From an uncultured Pseudoteredinibacter sp. (GTDB lineage: Bacteria; Pseudomonadota; Gammaproteobacteria; Pseudomonadales; Cellvibrionaceae): a stretch of DNA of 64,000 bases. Numbering within the stretch: position 1 is the stretch's first letter; each line of letters begins with the position of its first letter. The stretch is taken from contig NZ_CANMSS010000014.1 in assembly GCF_947500695.1 (NCBI RefSeq), positions 34,811 to 98,810 on the forward strand. Reading direction: 5' to 3'. Of this stretch, positions 25,866 to 34,339 are shown piece by piece. The notes beneath the pieces were generated by a model. It was not told the DNA's origin. It worked only from the letters and a program-made list of their open reading frames with translations, and made no database searches. A program made the position numbers and the translations under genes.

Positions 25866-26576
25866 CTAAGGTGTGATGTCGCTAAGCTCTATCTGAAGCA
25901 TCTTAGGCTGCTTATCTTTGGGCAGCCGCTTACCTAGTGGCTTTAAGCTTACCTTTCTAACACCTAAAGAACGCAAATCTTCTAGAGAGTAATACCAGAA
26001 CTCAAAGTCCTGCTTTTGCTTTTCGAATTGAGCTAAATGCCCCACTGAATTGATTCTTTGCTGTACTCCAATGTCGTCATAGAAGGCCGCCTCTCTATTG
26101 TTGGCCTTTTCCATATACTGCTTAAGTTGTTTTTGGGCTTGCTCACGAAATTCTTGAGGTACTTGGCTGAGATCGGGTTCTGAGCCAGGGATGCTTGCTC
26201 CGCCGTGAAAGCCTAAGGCTTTTAGATAAGGCAGGCTTTTATTATTACCGGCAGTAAAAACATAATTAGCACATGAGGAGAAACAATAAGAGTTTACGGC
26301 TACATTTAGCTTGTTTTTGAATACATACTCACCTAGATCCATGCCCTGGTGAATATCCCCGCCGCCGCTTTTTATTTCCAGAGTCTTAAGCTTGTTAGGG
26401 TAGGTCTTAGCAAGGTCGAACAGCTGTTTGTTGTTTTCAGCACTTATTTCAGCATGATAAAAAGCTCTATCACCTTCTATCCATACCTTAGCGGCGTCAT
26501 TGGCAACAGAATAACTGCAGGCAAGTAAAAGGGCTGTGCTCAGTAGTGTAATCGTTCTCAAATTTAACCTTTTCAA
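25866..26576 (-). CDS. secreted ClpP/crotonase-fold protein (COG3904-like), possible lipoprotein
   Basis: 236 residues. The signal region ends LLLACSYS, a possible lipobox (Cys about residue 20). Fold features: LEIKSGGGDIHQGMDLGEYVF, then VAVNSYCFSSCANYVFTAGNNK and LGFHGGAS, the layout of periplasmic proteins related to ClpP/SppA serine peptidases. The Ser in SSCANY and His in FHGG could form a dyad. The family is uncharacterised. It ends 16 bp from the stop of the convergent GDT1 gene and is 32 bp downstream of the beta-lactamase gene on the same strand. Confidence 0.75.
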   Translation of the reverse strand: MKRLNLRTITLLSTALLLACSYSVANDAAKVWIEGDRAFYHAEISAENNKQLFDLAKTYPNKLKTLEIKSGGGDIHQGMDLGEYVFKNKLNVAVNSYCFSSCANYVFTAGNNKSLPYLKALGFHGGASIPGSEPDLSQVPQEFREQAQKQLKQYMEKANNREAAFYDDIGVQQRINSVGHLAQFEKQKQDFEFWYYSLEDLRSLGVRKVSLKPLGKRLPKDKQPKMLQIELSDITP

Positions 26577-26608
26577 TTTTCGGGCTTAACTTAATCGTGT
26601 AGGGCTTA

Positions 26609-27376
26609 TTAGTTGAGTGAGCCCCGGTGTTTTTCAACAAGCTTGATAGTATGCTCAAGTAACTCTTTACTACCTGGGGCGCCGTGGGTTGGAATTACAG
26701 AATCTATTACTGGGAAGCTTTGGATAATATTTTTGACTGAACGGTCCCAGCTATTTACATCGCCATCTTGAGTGTTTCCCATACTCTTGGCATTGCCTGG
26801 GCGAATTAAGCAGCCGCCGTAGAGTATCTTTTCATCGGGTAGATAGACCACAATATTGTCGAGAGTGTGGCCTGCGCCGGGTTTAAACGTGATTAAGGGG
26901 CTAATGTCACTGCTCCTATTATTGCTGTCAAAACTAAGATCAAACTCAGCAGGCATTAACTTATTGCTCGGAGCAAGATCGTTAGAGTGGGGATTTGCCC
27001 AAGTTTTTATACCGTAGCTTCTTACGGTTTCGACGCCGCCCATTTTATCGGAGTGGGCGTGAGTAAACACGGCGCGGGTGATAGGGCGCTTAAGGTTTGT
27101 TTTTGCCCACTCCAATATAGTTTTGGTTTGCGCATTATTCCACGCTGTGTCGATTAAGGTAGAGTTTTCCTCATCAAGAACGATTAAGCCATTGGCGGGA
27201 ATTGTTCCCCATTTATCAAAACTCTTGTAGCTGGTATGCATCCAGACATTTCTAGATAGCTGGGTAAAGACGACATCAGTTTCAATGTTTTCAGAGTGAG
27301 CCTTGGCCGCATGACTGTTTACAGTAACAGCACTGAGCATTGCCATGCATAGGCTAACAAGAATAAATTTTGCCAT
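26609..27376 (-). CDS. subclass B1 metallo-beta-lactamase
   Basis: 255 residues with a signal peptide. All B1 ligands are visible: FTHAHSDKMGGV (H-x-H-x-D), PGAGHTLDNIVVYLP (third His), LYGGCLIRPGNAKSMGN (Cys, with the Arg/Lys-type substrate contact region after it) and VIPTHGAPG (last His). The combination of Cys as zinc-2 ligand with GGCLI and KSMGN is characteristic of B1 enzymes (NDM, VIM and IMP group), not of the broader MBL superfamily. No mobile element or resistance cassette is next to it, so it is probably a resident chromosomal gene. Substrate range cannot be read from sequence. Confidence 0.9.
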   Translation of the reverse strand: MAKFILVSLCMAMLSAVTVNSHAAKAHSENIETDVVFTQLSRNVWMHTSYKSFDKWGTIPANGLIVLDEENSTLIDTAWNNAQTKTILEWAKTNLKRPITRAVFTHAHSDKMGGVETVRSYGIKTWANPHSNDLAPSNKLMPAEFDLSFDSNNRSSDISPLITFKPGAGHTLDNIVVYLPDEKILYGGCLIRPGNAKSMGNTQDGDVNSWDRSVKNIIQSFPVIDSVIPTHGAPGSKELLEHTIKLVEKHRGSLN

Positions 27377-27510
27377 ATTGCTGTTTACCTTTTCCTATCT
27401 ACCTATCCTTAATCATCCATTTGATGTTATATCAATGGACTTCTCTATTTGCTTTTGTCTACTTGCTTTAATCGAGCCAAATCCACTTGGAAAGTTCCAG
27501 CAAAATTCAT

Positions 27511-27933
27511 TTATTTGGCAAGGTAAGGCATCATTTGCATAGGTGGTCCAGCTTGCTGTTCTAGATCATCGTTGATGTCGAAACGTGGATCACGACTGCT
27601 CACCCAAAGATGGCCTTCAGGTTTGAAATCGGCTGGGTTATCGAGGGTGGATGCTAGGAATACAATGACACCGTCCAAAACCGTAATGTCAGAATATAGG
27701 GCGTCACCGCAGCTGTCACAGCGATGTTCGATAAGATCTTTCCCAGAGCCACCTTTGCTGTGGTAAGTGGCTGTGTTGCCATTTATGTCGATCTGACTTT
27801 TCTGGATCAAAAATAAACTGACGCAAGGCGCGCTATTGCGCTTTTGACAGGCATGACAGTGGCAATAACCAGAATATAGAGGTTGGCTTTTAACTTGGTA
27901 GTTAACTTGGCCGCAACGGCAGGCTCCACGCAT
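27511..27933 (-). CDS. GFA family (glutathione-dependent formaldehyde-activating-like) protein
   Basis: 140 residues of the Mss4-like fold. Zinc cysteines are in GACRCGQVNYQV, SGYCHCHACQKRNSAP and EHRCDSCGDALYSD, the standard GFA arrangement. Members are mostly uncharacterised; some relate to glutathione-formaldehyde chemistry. Confidence 0.9.
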   Translation of the reverse strand: MRGACRCGQVNYQVKSQPLYSGYCHCHACQKRNSAPCVSLFLIQKSQIDINGNTATYHSKGGSGKDLIEHRCDSCGDALYSDITVLDGVIVFLASTLDNPADFKPEGHLWVSSRDPRFDINDDLEQQAGPPMQMMPYLAK

Positions 27934-28077
27934 AGTTTTTCACTTCTTATTATGAAAGGAGCAATGATTATAAGGGGCTTATCAAGTCAGTGCATTAGTA
28001 AAAGTTAGTAAATATCGATACGCTTGTAAATTCTCTCAGCCCGGCTATTTATCTTAGGTATTCTATGGCTTTTAGCG

Positions 28078-28617
28078 CTATTGCTTTACCGGCCTCTTTT
28101 GCAATTTACGCTGCAAAGTACGGCGGTGCATTCCCAGTGCGCGGGCGGTGGCGGAGATATTACCGTCGTGTTCGCTCAGTACTCGCTGGATATGCTCCCA
28201 CTCTAGGCGGTTTACCGATGGGGGCTGGGTGCTAATTTCTACATCGGCATTACCTTGGCCTTGTTCAAAGGCATTAAGAATGTCGTCGGCATCGGCTGGT
28301 TTGCATAGATAGTTTTGTGCGCCGAGTTTGATGGCTTCAACCGCAGTACTGATGCTGGAGTAACCAGTCAGCATCACGATTTTTAAATCTTGTTGTTGCT
28401 GTTTTAGTTTTTCAATGAGTTGCAAGCCGGACTCTTCGGCCAACTTTAAATCGACAACGGCTTTGGAAAAATGGTGAGCTTGGCACAGCGCTAGTGCATC
28501 TGCAATGGTGCAAGCTGTGTAAACATCAAACTCTCGCTTTTTAAAGGCTCTATGTAAAACCTGTAAAAAGACCTCATCATCGTCCACTAGCAATAGCTTT
28601 TCGGTTTCATCACTCAT
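28078..28617 (-). CDS. regA: response regulator of RegA/PrrA/RoxR type
   Basis: 179 residues. Receiver domain with acidic pocket (LLVDDDEVFLQ), phospho-acceptor Asp in KAVVDLKLAEESGLQL, Thr in VMLTGYSS and Lys in YLCKPAD. A Fis-type helix-turn-helix follows (HIQRVLSEHDGNISATARALGMHRRTLQRKLQKR), with the near-invariant end of RegA proteins. It controls redox-dependent genes such as respiratory oxidases. It starts 16 bp after the kinase stop. A RegA-like box lies upstream of the kinase. Confidence 0.9.
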   Translation of the reverse strand: MSDETEKLLLVDDDEVFLQVLHRAFKKREFDVYTACTIADALALCQAHHFSKAVVDLKLAEESGLQLIEKLKQQQQDLKIVMLTGYSSISTAVEAIKLGAQNYLCKPADADDILNAFEQGQGNADVEISTQPPSVNRLEWEHIQRVLSEHDGNISATARALGMHRRTLQRKLQKRPVKQ

Positions 28618-28633
28618 GAACGTTCCTCGGTCT

Positions 28634-29941
28634 TTATTCGCTCAGCGGCAGTCGCAGTTCGGTATGGGTGCCCTTGCCATCGCGATTATACAGCTTGATT
28701 TCGCCGCCGTGTCGGCTAATGCTTGCATGACTTAAAAACAATCCTAGGCCAAAGCCCTTACCCTTGGTACTCACAAAGGGCTTACCAAGTTGCTCGGCGA
28801 TTTCGATGGGAATGCCTGGGCCATTGTCATCGATGGTTAGCATAAACTCTTTATTGCTCCACGCCATTGTGACCGCAATACCCGTCGGGCAGGCATCGGC
28901 GGCGTTGTTCAGCAGGTTTAACATGGACTGCCCAATAGTTGCATCAAAGCTGATGTGTTTTTCTGGGCAATCTTTACCCAGCTGTATGTCGGCTTCAACT
29001 TCCGGGCGCATAATCAACCACTGCTCAATAATATCGTCGCAATAAGCATGCAAATCTTGCTGGCTCTGAGTGCCTGCTTGGCTTTGTTCGGCGCGGTTGA
29101 TTAGGTTTTTTAAGGTACTATTACATTGGCTAACTTGTGATTGCAGCAGTTCTATATCGGCTTGCAGCTCTGGGTTGTCTGGGTGATCGTCACGCATTTC
29201 GCTGAGCAGCGTTTTAATGGTAGATAAGGGCGTGCCCAACTCATGTGCGGTACCTGCTGCCAGTGTTGCAACGGCCATAAGCTGTTGGTTGAGCATCTCT
29301 TCTTCACGAAGTCTCGTCAGTGCTTGGTCTTGGCCGCGAATATTGCGCGCCATTTGCACCACAAAATAGCTAATCAGCAGCGCGCTCACCATAAAGTTAA
29401 TCCACATCCCCAGGGTGTGCATATTCCACTGTGAACTACCGTGATTATTATGGTCTTCGTGCACCATGGTAAGTTCATGGTGTTGGCTCATTGGCGAAAG
29501 TTCTTCAATGGGAATGTGGTAAATCAGTAATGCCGTATAAGCGGCAACACTCATAGCCGTGAGTATAGCGGCATAGTTCCAGCTTAAGGTGGCCGCCGCA
29601 ATACATAGCGGCACCAAATAATAAGAGACAAAGGGGTTATTGGCCCCGCCGGAAAAATACAGTAATAAACTGATGCACAAAGTATCGAGTAAAAGCTGGG
29701 AGAAAAACTCTAATTCGGTTACAGGCCAAGGCTTTTGCAAGCGCAACCAGGTGAGCAGATTAATGGCTGTAATGCCCGTTAGAATTAAGCCAAGTACGCT
29801 ATAGGGCAATACTAGATCCAAGGCGAAATAACTGCTGACTAATGCAATAGACAGTGCGCAGATAAGTAAGCCGCGAATCACCATTAAGCGACGTAAATTA
29901 TTGGTCGGGGCAGCCAGGCTGAAGGAGTGATCTTGAATCAT
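28634..29941 (-). CDS. regB: redox-sensing histidine kinase of RegB/PrrB/RoxS type
   Basis: 435 residues. Six membrane helices occupy the first half, with the ubiquinone-sensing heptapeptide GGANNPF (about residue 98). The H-box ATLAAGTAHELGTPLSTIKTLLSEM is typical of RegB. N-box NLLNNAADAC and G-boxes DNGPGIP and GKGFGLGLFLS complete the ATPase domain. A cysteine lies just after the H-box region (SQVSQCNSTLKN). A periplasmic loop is unusually His-rich (SQHHELTMVHEDHNNHGSSQWNMH), which is worth noting. It is co-transcribed with the regulator. Confidence 0.9.
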   Translation of the reverse strand: MIQDHSFSLAAPTNNLRRLMVIRGLLICALSIALVSSYFALDLVLPYSVLGLILTGITAINLLTWLRLQKPWPVTELEFFSQLLLDTLCISLLLYFSGGANNPFVSYYLVPLCIAAATLSWNYAAILTAMSVAAYTALLIYHIPIEELSPMSQHHELTMVHEDHNNHGSSQWNMHTLGMWINFMVSALLISYFVVQMARNIRGQDQALTRLREEEMLNQQLMAVATLAAGTAHELGTPLSTIKTLLSEMRDDHPDNPELQADIELLQSQVSQCNSTLKNLINRAEQSQAGTQSQQDLHAYCDDIIEQWLIMRPEVEADIQLGKDCPEKHISFDATIGQSMLNLLNNAADACPTGIAVTMAWSNKEFMLTIDDNGPGIPIEIAEQLGKPFVSTKGKGFGLGLFLSHASISRHGGEIKLYNRDGKGTHTELRLPLSE

Positions 29942-30126
29942 ATTGGTACTAATAAACTCGTTGGCGAAAAACCGGTGGCGCCCTTAAACTTGCACCTTGT
30001 GTTTCAACACTGCAAGCGGTGCTGGGAGCCACCTTTTAAGCTATGAGTAGATAGAGTAAGACAGAGCAGCTCGTTTGCCTACTGCTTACCACTAGCAATT
30101 TAGCTCCAGAGCCCAAAAGAAACAAT

Positions 30127-30141
30127 GTGACATGATGTCGC
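30127..30141. promoter_or_regulatory. RegA-box-like dyad upstream of regBA
   Basis: GTGACATGATGTCGC: half-sites GTGAC and GTCGC around 5 bp, one base from the GCGNC-N5-GNCGC type of RegA/PrrA/RoxR site. It lies about 186 bp upstream of the kinase start, suggesting autoregulation. The remaining intergenic sequence from 29942 to 30192 holds nothing else I recognise. Confidence 0.5.
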
Positions 30142-30192
30142 ACAATAAAAATTCCAGAGCTTGGTCAGAATTGAGCTTGATCAAGGTAGGCT

Positions 30193-31647
30193 TTAAAGGG
30201 GATAGAGTTCTGCAAGCGCACTCCTAATGAGCTGAACTTTACGGTGCATCTTATCCGCCGGCGTATTGGCAAAACCCAACACCAAGCCATTAAGACCTTC
30301 TCCACCGTGACAATACTCGCTAAGGGCGCTGGTATAGAGTTTCCGTTTTTCTAATTCGCTGACCAAGCGCCGATCTTCAACACCTTGCTTGGCAATAAAT
30401 ACGATATGCATTCCCGCCTGCCGTTCTAGCGTCCGCCCCCAAGGCTGCAGGCTCCGCATAGCATCCTGGAGTGCCAAGAGCTTTTCTTTGTAGGCAATAC
30501 GCATGCGACGTAAGTGACGATTAAAATGCCCTTCCTCCATAAAACAGGCCACCTGGGCCTGGCTAAACAACGGCGGTTGGCCATAGCTAGCAAAGCGCGC
30601 TTGACTAAAAGTCTTAACGAGTGGCTCTGGTAGAACCAGATAACCAAGCCGCATGCCTGGGTAGAGTGTTTTACTAAATGAACCCATATAGATCACCCGC
30701 TGATGCTGATCCAAGCCTTGCATACAAGCCAATGGGCGATGCTGATAGTGATATTCACTGTCGTAGTCGTCTTCGATTATCCAGCTATCATTCCCGGCGG
30801 CCCAATTCAGCAGAGCCATTTTCCGCTCGAGAGACAACACCTCGCCCATGGGGTATTGATTGGCCGGGCTGCAATAAATCAGCTTGGGTTTTTGCTTCGC
30901 TTTAAAAATGACTTCGGGGTTCAAACCATGCTGATCGACAGGGCAGGGAATATGATCATTACCCGTCAGCCGCAAGGCTCGCATAACACCCCGATAACCG
31001 GGGCTTTCCATCGCCAAAACATCGTCAGTGGATAGCAATAAACGCATACAAAGATCGAGAGCCTGCTGTGCCCCCGCAGTAATCATGACTTGCTCTGGCC
31101 TACAATTCGCGGCCCGTGATTGCTGCAAATATAGAGCGATGGCCCTTCTTAATGGCCAAAAGCCAGCCTCGTCCCCATAGCCCATATAGTCTTGACTGTG
31201 CTTGCCTAACTGCTGTGCTATGCGCTGCCAAATCTTATGAGGGAAGGCGCTAAGATCTGGCACCCCCACACAAAAGCTCTGATTAATATCATCAGAGCTT
31301 TGACTGTTGTGTTGTACGGTTTTTGTTGCCGGAGAACTTTCCAGAATTGAAGCCTTGGCACTGTGCAGCTGGTCGGGCAGAGGGCTGGCAACAAAGCTCC
31401 CCGCACCGCGTTTGCTACTGATGTAGCCCTCAGCTTGTAATTGCTCATAAGCCGCCATCACCGTATTGCGCCCCAAATTCAGCTGCTCGGCAAGATTGCG
31501 ACTAGAAGGGAGCTGGCACCTAGCGGGCAATTGGCCATTTAGCATCAACTGGCGCAGGCCCATATACAGCTGCTGGCTTAAGCTCTGCTTGAGTGACTTA
31601 TCGAAACTAAGCTGTCGTATTTCTTGCAGGCAGCTGGGAATAGCCAT
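30193..31647 (-). CDS. MocR/PdxR-type transcriptional regulator (GntR HTH plus aminotransferase domain)
   Basis: 484 residues. The N-terminal winged helix (LRQLMLNGQLPARCQLPSSRNLAEQLNLGRNTVMAAYEQLQAEGYI, then GAGSFVA) is followed by a linker and a fold I aminotransferase-like domain. That domain has ITAGAQQALDL, YCSPANQYPMG, IIEDDYDSEYHY and the PLP lysine in MGSFSKTLYPGMRLGYLVLP. Such proteins sense PLP or amino acids. It is divergent from a PPOX-fold flavoprotein gene, the usual target arrangement, with AATTGG repeats in the intergenic region. Confidence 0.92.
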   Translation of the reverse strand: MAIPSCLQEIRQLSFDKSLKQSLSQQLYMGLRQLMLNGQLPARCQLPSSRNLAEQLNLGRNTVMAAYEQLQAEGYISSKRGAGSFVASPLPDQLHSAKASILESSPATKTVQHNSQSSDDINQSFCVGVPDLSAFPHKIWQRIAQQLGKHSQDYMGYGDEAGFWPLRRAIALYLQQSRAANCRPEQVMITAGAQQALDLCMRLLLSTDDVLAMESPGYRGVMRALRLTGNDHIPCPVDQHGLNPEVIFKAKQKPKLIYCSPANQYPMGEVLSLERKMALLNWAAGNDSWIIEDDYDSEYHYQHRPLACMQGLDQHQRVIYMGSFSKTLYPGMRLGYLVLPEPLVKTFSQARFASYGQPPLFSQAQVACFMEEGHFNRHLRRMRIAYKEKLLALQDAMRSLQPWGRTLERQAGMHIVFIAKQGVEDRRLVSELEKRKLYTSALSEYCHGGEGLNGLVLGFANTPADKMHRKVQLIRSALAELYPL

Positions 31648-31670
31648 GTTGGTTCCTAATTCATCAATTA

Positions 31671-31719
31671 AATTGGCTCCATTAAATTATAAAAATTGGA
31701 TCTCAACAAGGGGCCAATT
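31671..31719. promoter_or_regulatory. AATTGG repeats, probable MocR operator
   Basis: AATTGGCTCC (31671-31680) and AATTGGATCT (31694-31703) are direct repeats 23 bp apart. GGGCCAATT (31711-31719) is the same motif inverted. Two direct plus one inverted copy is the operator layout described for several MocR regulators. The site lies between the two divergent starts. Confidence 0.6.
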
Positions 31720-31792
31720 GCTGGCTAAGCTTTATCTCATTAATTAGCCGCTATAAGACGTAGTTAGAGAGATAGCCTGATAAGGAGTCAGC

Positions 31793-32479
31793 ATGTCTGA
31801 GAACATTAACAACGAACAAACCCTAGAACCTTTAAGCCAAAGCCCAAAAACCCGACTAAGACGCTCACCCAAAAGAGCAGTTTTTGATCGCCAGGCTTTG
31901 TATAACATCTTCGATGAAGCCATGGTGGCCCACGTAGGCTTCGTGCAGGATGAGCAGAGCTTTGTAATTCCGATGCTGGTATGGCGCTGGGAAAATCGTT
32001 TATTTATTCACGGCAGCAACGGTAGCCGCATGATTAAAGCACTTTGCGGCGAGCAATCAATTTGCATCACCGCCACCTTATTGGATGGCATGGTAATGGC
32101 CAAATCGGCTTTTCATCACAGCAGCAATTACCGCAGCGCGATGGTGATGGGATCTTGCTATGTGGTGGAAGATAAACAAGAAGTAGAACAAGCGCTTGAG
32201 GTCTTTATGGAGCTAATCGCCCCCGGCCGCTGGCCGCATCTGCGACCACCTACAACAAGTGAATTAGCGGCGACTACCGTGCTAGCGATTGATATTGAAG
32301 AAGCCTCGGTAAAAATACGCAGTGGTGGCCCGATAGAGGATGAGGGTGACTTGGATTGGCCGGTGTGGACAGGCGAATTACAACTACGCCAAAAAGTAAC
32401 GGCCGCTGTTGAAGACCAATACAGTGTGGGTGAGATGAGTGATTATAGTGAAGCTTGGGGGGAGCGTTGGGGTTTGTAG
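31793..32479 (+). CDS. pyridoxamine 5'-phosphate oxidase-fold flavoprotein
   Basis: 228 residues of the FMN-binding split-barrel fold. Visible landmarks are AHVGFVQDEQSFVIPMLVWRWENRLFIHGSNGSRMIKAL (phosphate-binding region of FMN) and KSAFHHSSNYRSAMVMGS. It belongs to the Pyridox_ox_2-like group rather than true PdxH. The divergent MocR regulator suggests a link to vitamin B6 or amino-acid metabolism. Ribosome site AAGGAG precedes the ATG. Confidence 0.88.
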   Translation: MSENINNEQTLEPLSQSPKTRLRRSPKRAVFDRQALYNIFDEAMVAHVGFVQDEQSFVIPMLVWRWENRLFIHGSNGSRMIKALCGEQSICITATLLDGMVMAKSAFHHSSNYRSAMVMGSCYVVEDKQEVEQALEVFMELIAPGRWPHLRPPTTSELAATTVLAIDIEEASVKIRSGGPIEDEGDLDWPVWTGELQLRQKVTAAVEDQYSVGEMSDYSEAWGERWGL

Positions 32480-32578
32480 TGGGTGTAGCTTAACCCTCCT
32501 AAGCAGAAGTGAGGTTTTTTAAAGACGCCTTTAAAGGCTTTCTAGTATGCAAGCTGCAGCTTTGCTCTCTATTCCCCT

Positions 32579-32630
32579 CTGATCAGGAACCGTAGAGCGG
32601 CGTCCATGCCGCTCCACGGTTCCTGATCAG
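32579..32630. repeat. 52-bp hairpin element of the GGCGTCCATGCC-core group
   Basis: 32579-32601 pairs with 32608-32630 with a single mismatch, around the loop GTCCAT. The arm contains ATCAGGAACCGTAGAG, shared with the element at 43059-43169, while the centre GCGGCGTCCATGCCGC is shared with the 23.7-kb element. It may act as a transcription barrier after the flavoprotein gene. A 12-bp palindrome, GCCTTTAAAGGC, lies nearby at 32527-32538. Confidence 0.8.
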
Positions 32631-32746
32631 CGATCATCTGGGCTAAAATCTACGTTGCGAAAATTCCGAACAACAAGAAAAGGTGGAGGGGTTGTAGTTA
32701 AAGCGGCTAGCTCAAAACCGAGTAAGTGCTAAGCCCGCACTAAAAC

Positions 32747-33667
32747 TTACAACTCCCGATGCCTCTCCAACGTTTGCCAATGTTTCTCGCATTGACCTTC
32801 CATCAACGGCAACTCTTTTTCCAAACGATCAACCACAAAATCACGCAAGGCCTTAATGCGTGCCGTATTGCGCAAATCAATATGACTTAAAACCCAAAGC
32901 CCCATACCCTGATAAAGCGGAATACCAGGAACACGAATCAACTCCGGAGTCGTATCACCAAGACCACAGGGTAAGCGCGCCATACCGCAGCCAGCTCTAG
33001 CTAACTCATAGATACCATTAATAGTAGAGCAGTAATGCCTGACTTTTAGCCCCGGCATATATTCCTCAACCCAGTCTGGCGTATTCGGCCCATTTTCTGT
33101 CCAATCGATCGCACAAATAGATTGTGGCTCTTGCTGATACTGCTGCCACACATCCTCAGTGCAGTAGACCGTCATCGCAAAACGACCGAGTCGCTTACCC
33201 ACCAAATCCGGAGCAGGATTATCCGTCGCACGGAAAGCCAAATCTGCCTCGCGTGCACCGAGATCTAAATTTTCATCCTGTAAAATTAATTCTAAATCGA
33301 TATGGGGGTGCAAATCCAAAAACTCCTTTAGCACCGGCGCCAACACCCGGCGGCCAAACATATCTATAGCAGTAACCTTAATGGTTCCAGCAAGCTCTTG
33401 CTTATCTGCCGTGACCAAACGATCCATAGCGTTAACAGATTCGCGCATATTTTCCGCATAGGGAATCATGCTTTCCCCAAGTGGCGTGATACTTAAACCT
33501 GTCGCTGTTCGCTCAAAAAGTGGCGCGGCTAGCTGCTGCTCTAAGGCAGAGATACGACGTGAAACCGTAGTGTGATTGACTTTTAGTAGTTTGGCTGCTG
33601 CGGCCATGGAGCCACTTTGCACCGTGGCTAAAAAATAATTAAGATCGTTCCAGTCAATGTTTTTCAT
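32747..33667 (-). CDS. LysR family transcriptional regulator
   Basis: 306 residues. N-terminal HTH (LNYFLATVQSGSMAAAAKLLKVNHTTVSRRISALEQQL) and a periplasmic-binding-protein-like effector domain (GTIKVTAIDMFGRRVLAPVLKEFLDLHPHIDLEL, then LDLGAREADLAFR), as in the DsdC/GcvA-like subgroup. Neither adjacent gene is an obvious target; the divergent neighbour is the small secreted protein at 33943. Confidence 0.92.
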   Translation of the reverse strand: MKNIDWNDLNYFLATVQSGSMAAAAKLLKVNHTTVSRRISALEQQLAAPLFERTATGLSITPLGESMIPYAENMRESVNAMDRLVTADKQELAGTIKVTAIDMFGRRVLAPVLKEFLDLHPHIDLELILQDENLDLGAREADLAFRATDNPAPDLVGKRLGRFAMTVYCTEDVWQQYQQEPQSICAIDWTENGPNTPDWVEEYMPGLKVRHYCSTINGIYELARAGCGMARLPCGLGDTTPELIRVPGIPLYQGMGLWVLSHIDLRNTARIKALRDFVVDRLEKELPLMEGQCEKHWQTLERHREL

Positions 33668-33942
33668 GCTGGTTCCTTAGGCGGCAAGCATATTTTATTG
33701 GCATTTTTAGCCGAAAAAGCAGCCATTGTGTGCTTTTTTTACTCGGCTTTTTGTCTCGGCTTTCACCCAGTTTACCCAGCCTCATCGAAACGGTTTAGTG
33801 ATTTTCCTATTACTTATCGTATCTTTACGCAGCTTATCCATTATTAACTGTGCAAAAATGCAAAGCATATTTGCCGTTTCTGTCATTGTTGCAGCCTCCC
33901 CTAAGCATTAGCATGGCCATGCTTATTTTTGAGGAGAATATC

Positions 33943-34227
33943 ATGAACCGTTTTGTTAAAGCTGCTGCATTTATCGCAGCCGCACAGTTGGCTTTAGTTC
34001 CAGTTGCCAGTGCCGGTAAGAAACAAGAGTACATCAAACTAGCCGAAGAAACTGCTGCACAGCAGTTTGAAGTTGCTGCTGACAAAGTTCGCTTTAAGCA
34101 GATTAGCACTACTGGTGGTTTTGCGCGTGTTTATCTGAAAGTTCACACTTCAGATACTGAAAAGAAAACTGTTTTCTGCAAAATTCGTAAAAAGAACAAG
34201 AACGTAGAATTCTGCAAAGAGAAGTAA
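33943..34227 (+). CDS. small secreted basic protein, hypothetical
   Basis: 94 residues. A signal peptide (FVKAAAFIAAAQLALVPVASA) is followed by a 73-residue, lysine-rich mature part with one cysteine pair (VFCKIRKKNKNVEFCKEK). I do not recognise the family. The ATG at 33943 has a GAGGAG ribosome site; upstream in-frame codons from 33850 are rejected. A strong terminator follows, so this is a single-gene unit. Confidence 0.75.
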   Translation: MNRFVKAAAFIAAAQLALVPVASAGKKQEYIKLAEETAAQQFEVAADKVRFKQISTTGGFARVYLKVHTSDTEKKTVFCKIRKKNKNVEFCKEK

Positions 34228-34249
34228 TTTCTTCATATTTCTTTGAATG

Positions 34250-34277
34250 GGGGCTCGTGGTGTAGCCCCTTTTTTTT
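34250..34277 (+). terminator. terminator after the small secreted protein
   Basis: GGGGCT (34250-34255), loop CGTGGTGT and AGCCCC (34264-34269), then eight T residues. Confidence 0.88.
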
Positions 34278-34339
34278 GCCTGACGTTTTGTAATTCAAAG
34301 TATATGGTTTACAGGGTTATTGCGACGCCCTGCCAACTG

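Noticed and set aside
27418..27440. TTGATGTTATATCAA dyad upstream of the beta-lactamase as a Zur box
   Set aside because: Arms are only 5 bp and the spacing does not fit the Zur consensus; AT-rich chance symmetry is likely.
32480..32746. Possible small RNA in the gap after the PPOX-fold gene
   Set aside because: The 52-bp hairpin is explained by the repeat family; no promoter or terminator pair supports a separate RNA.
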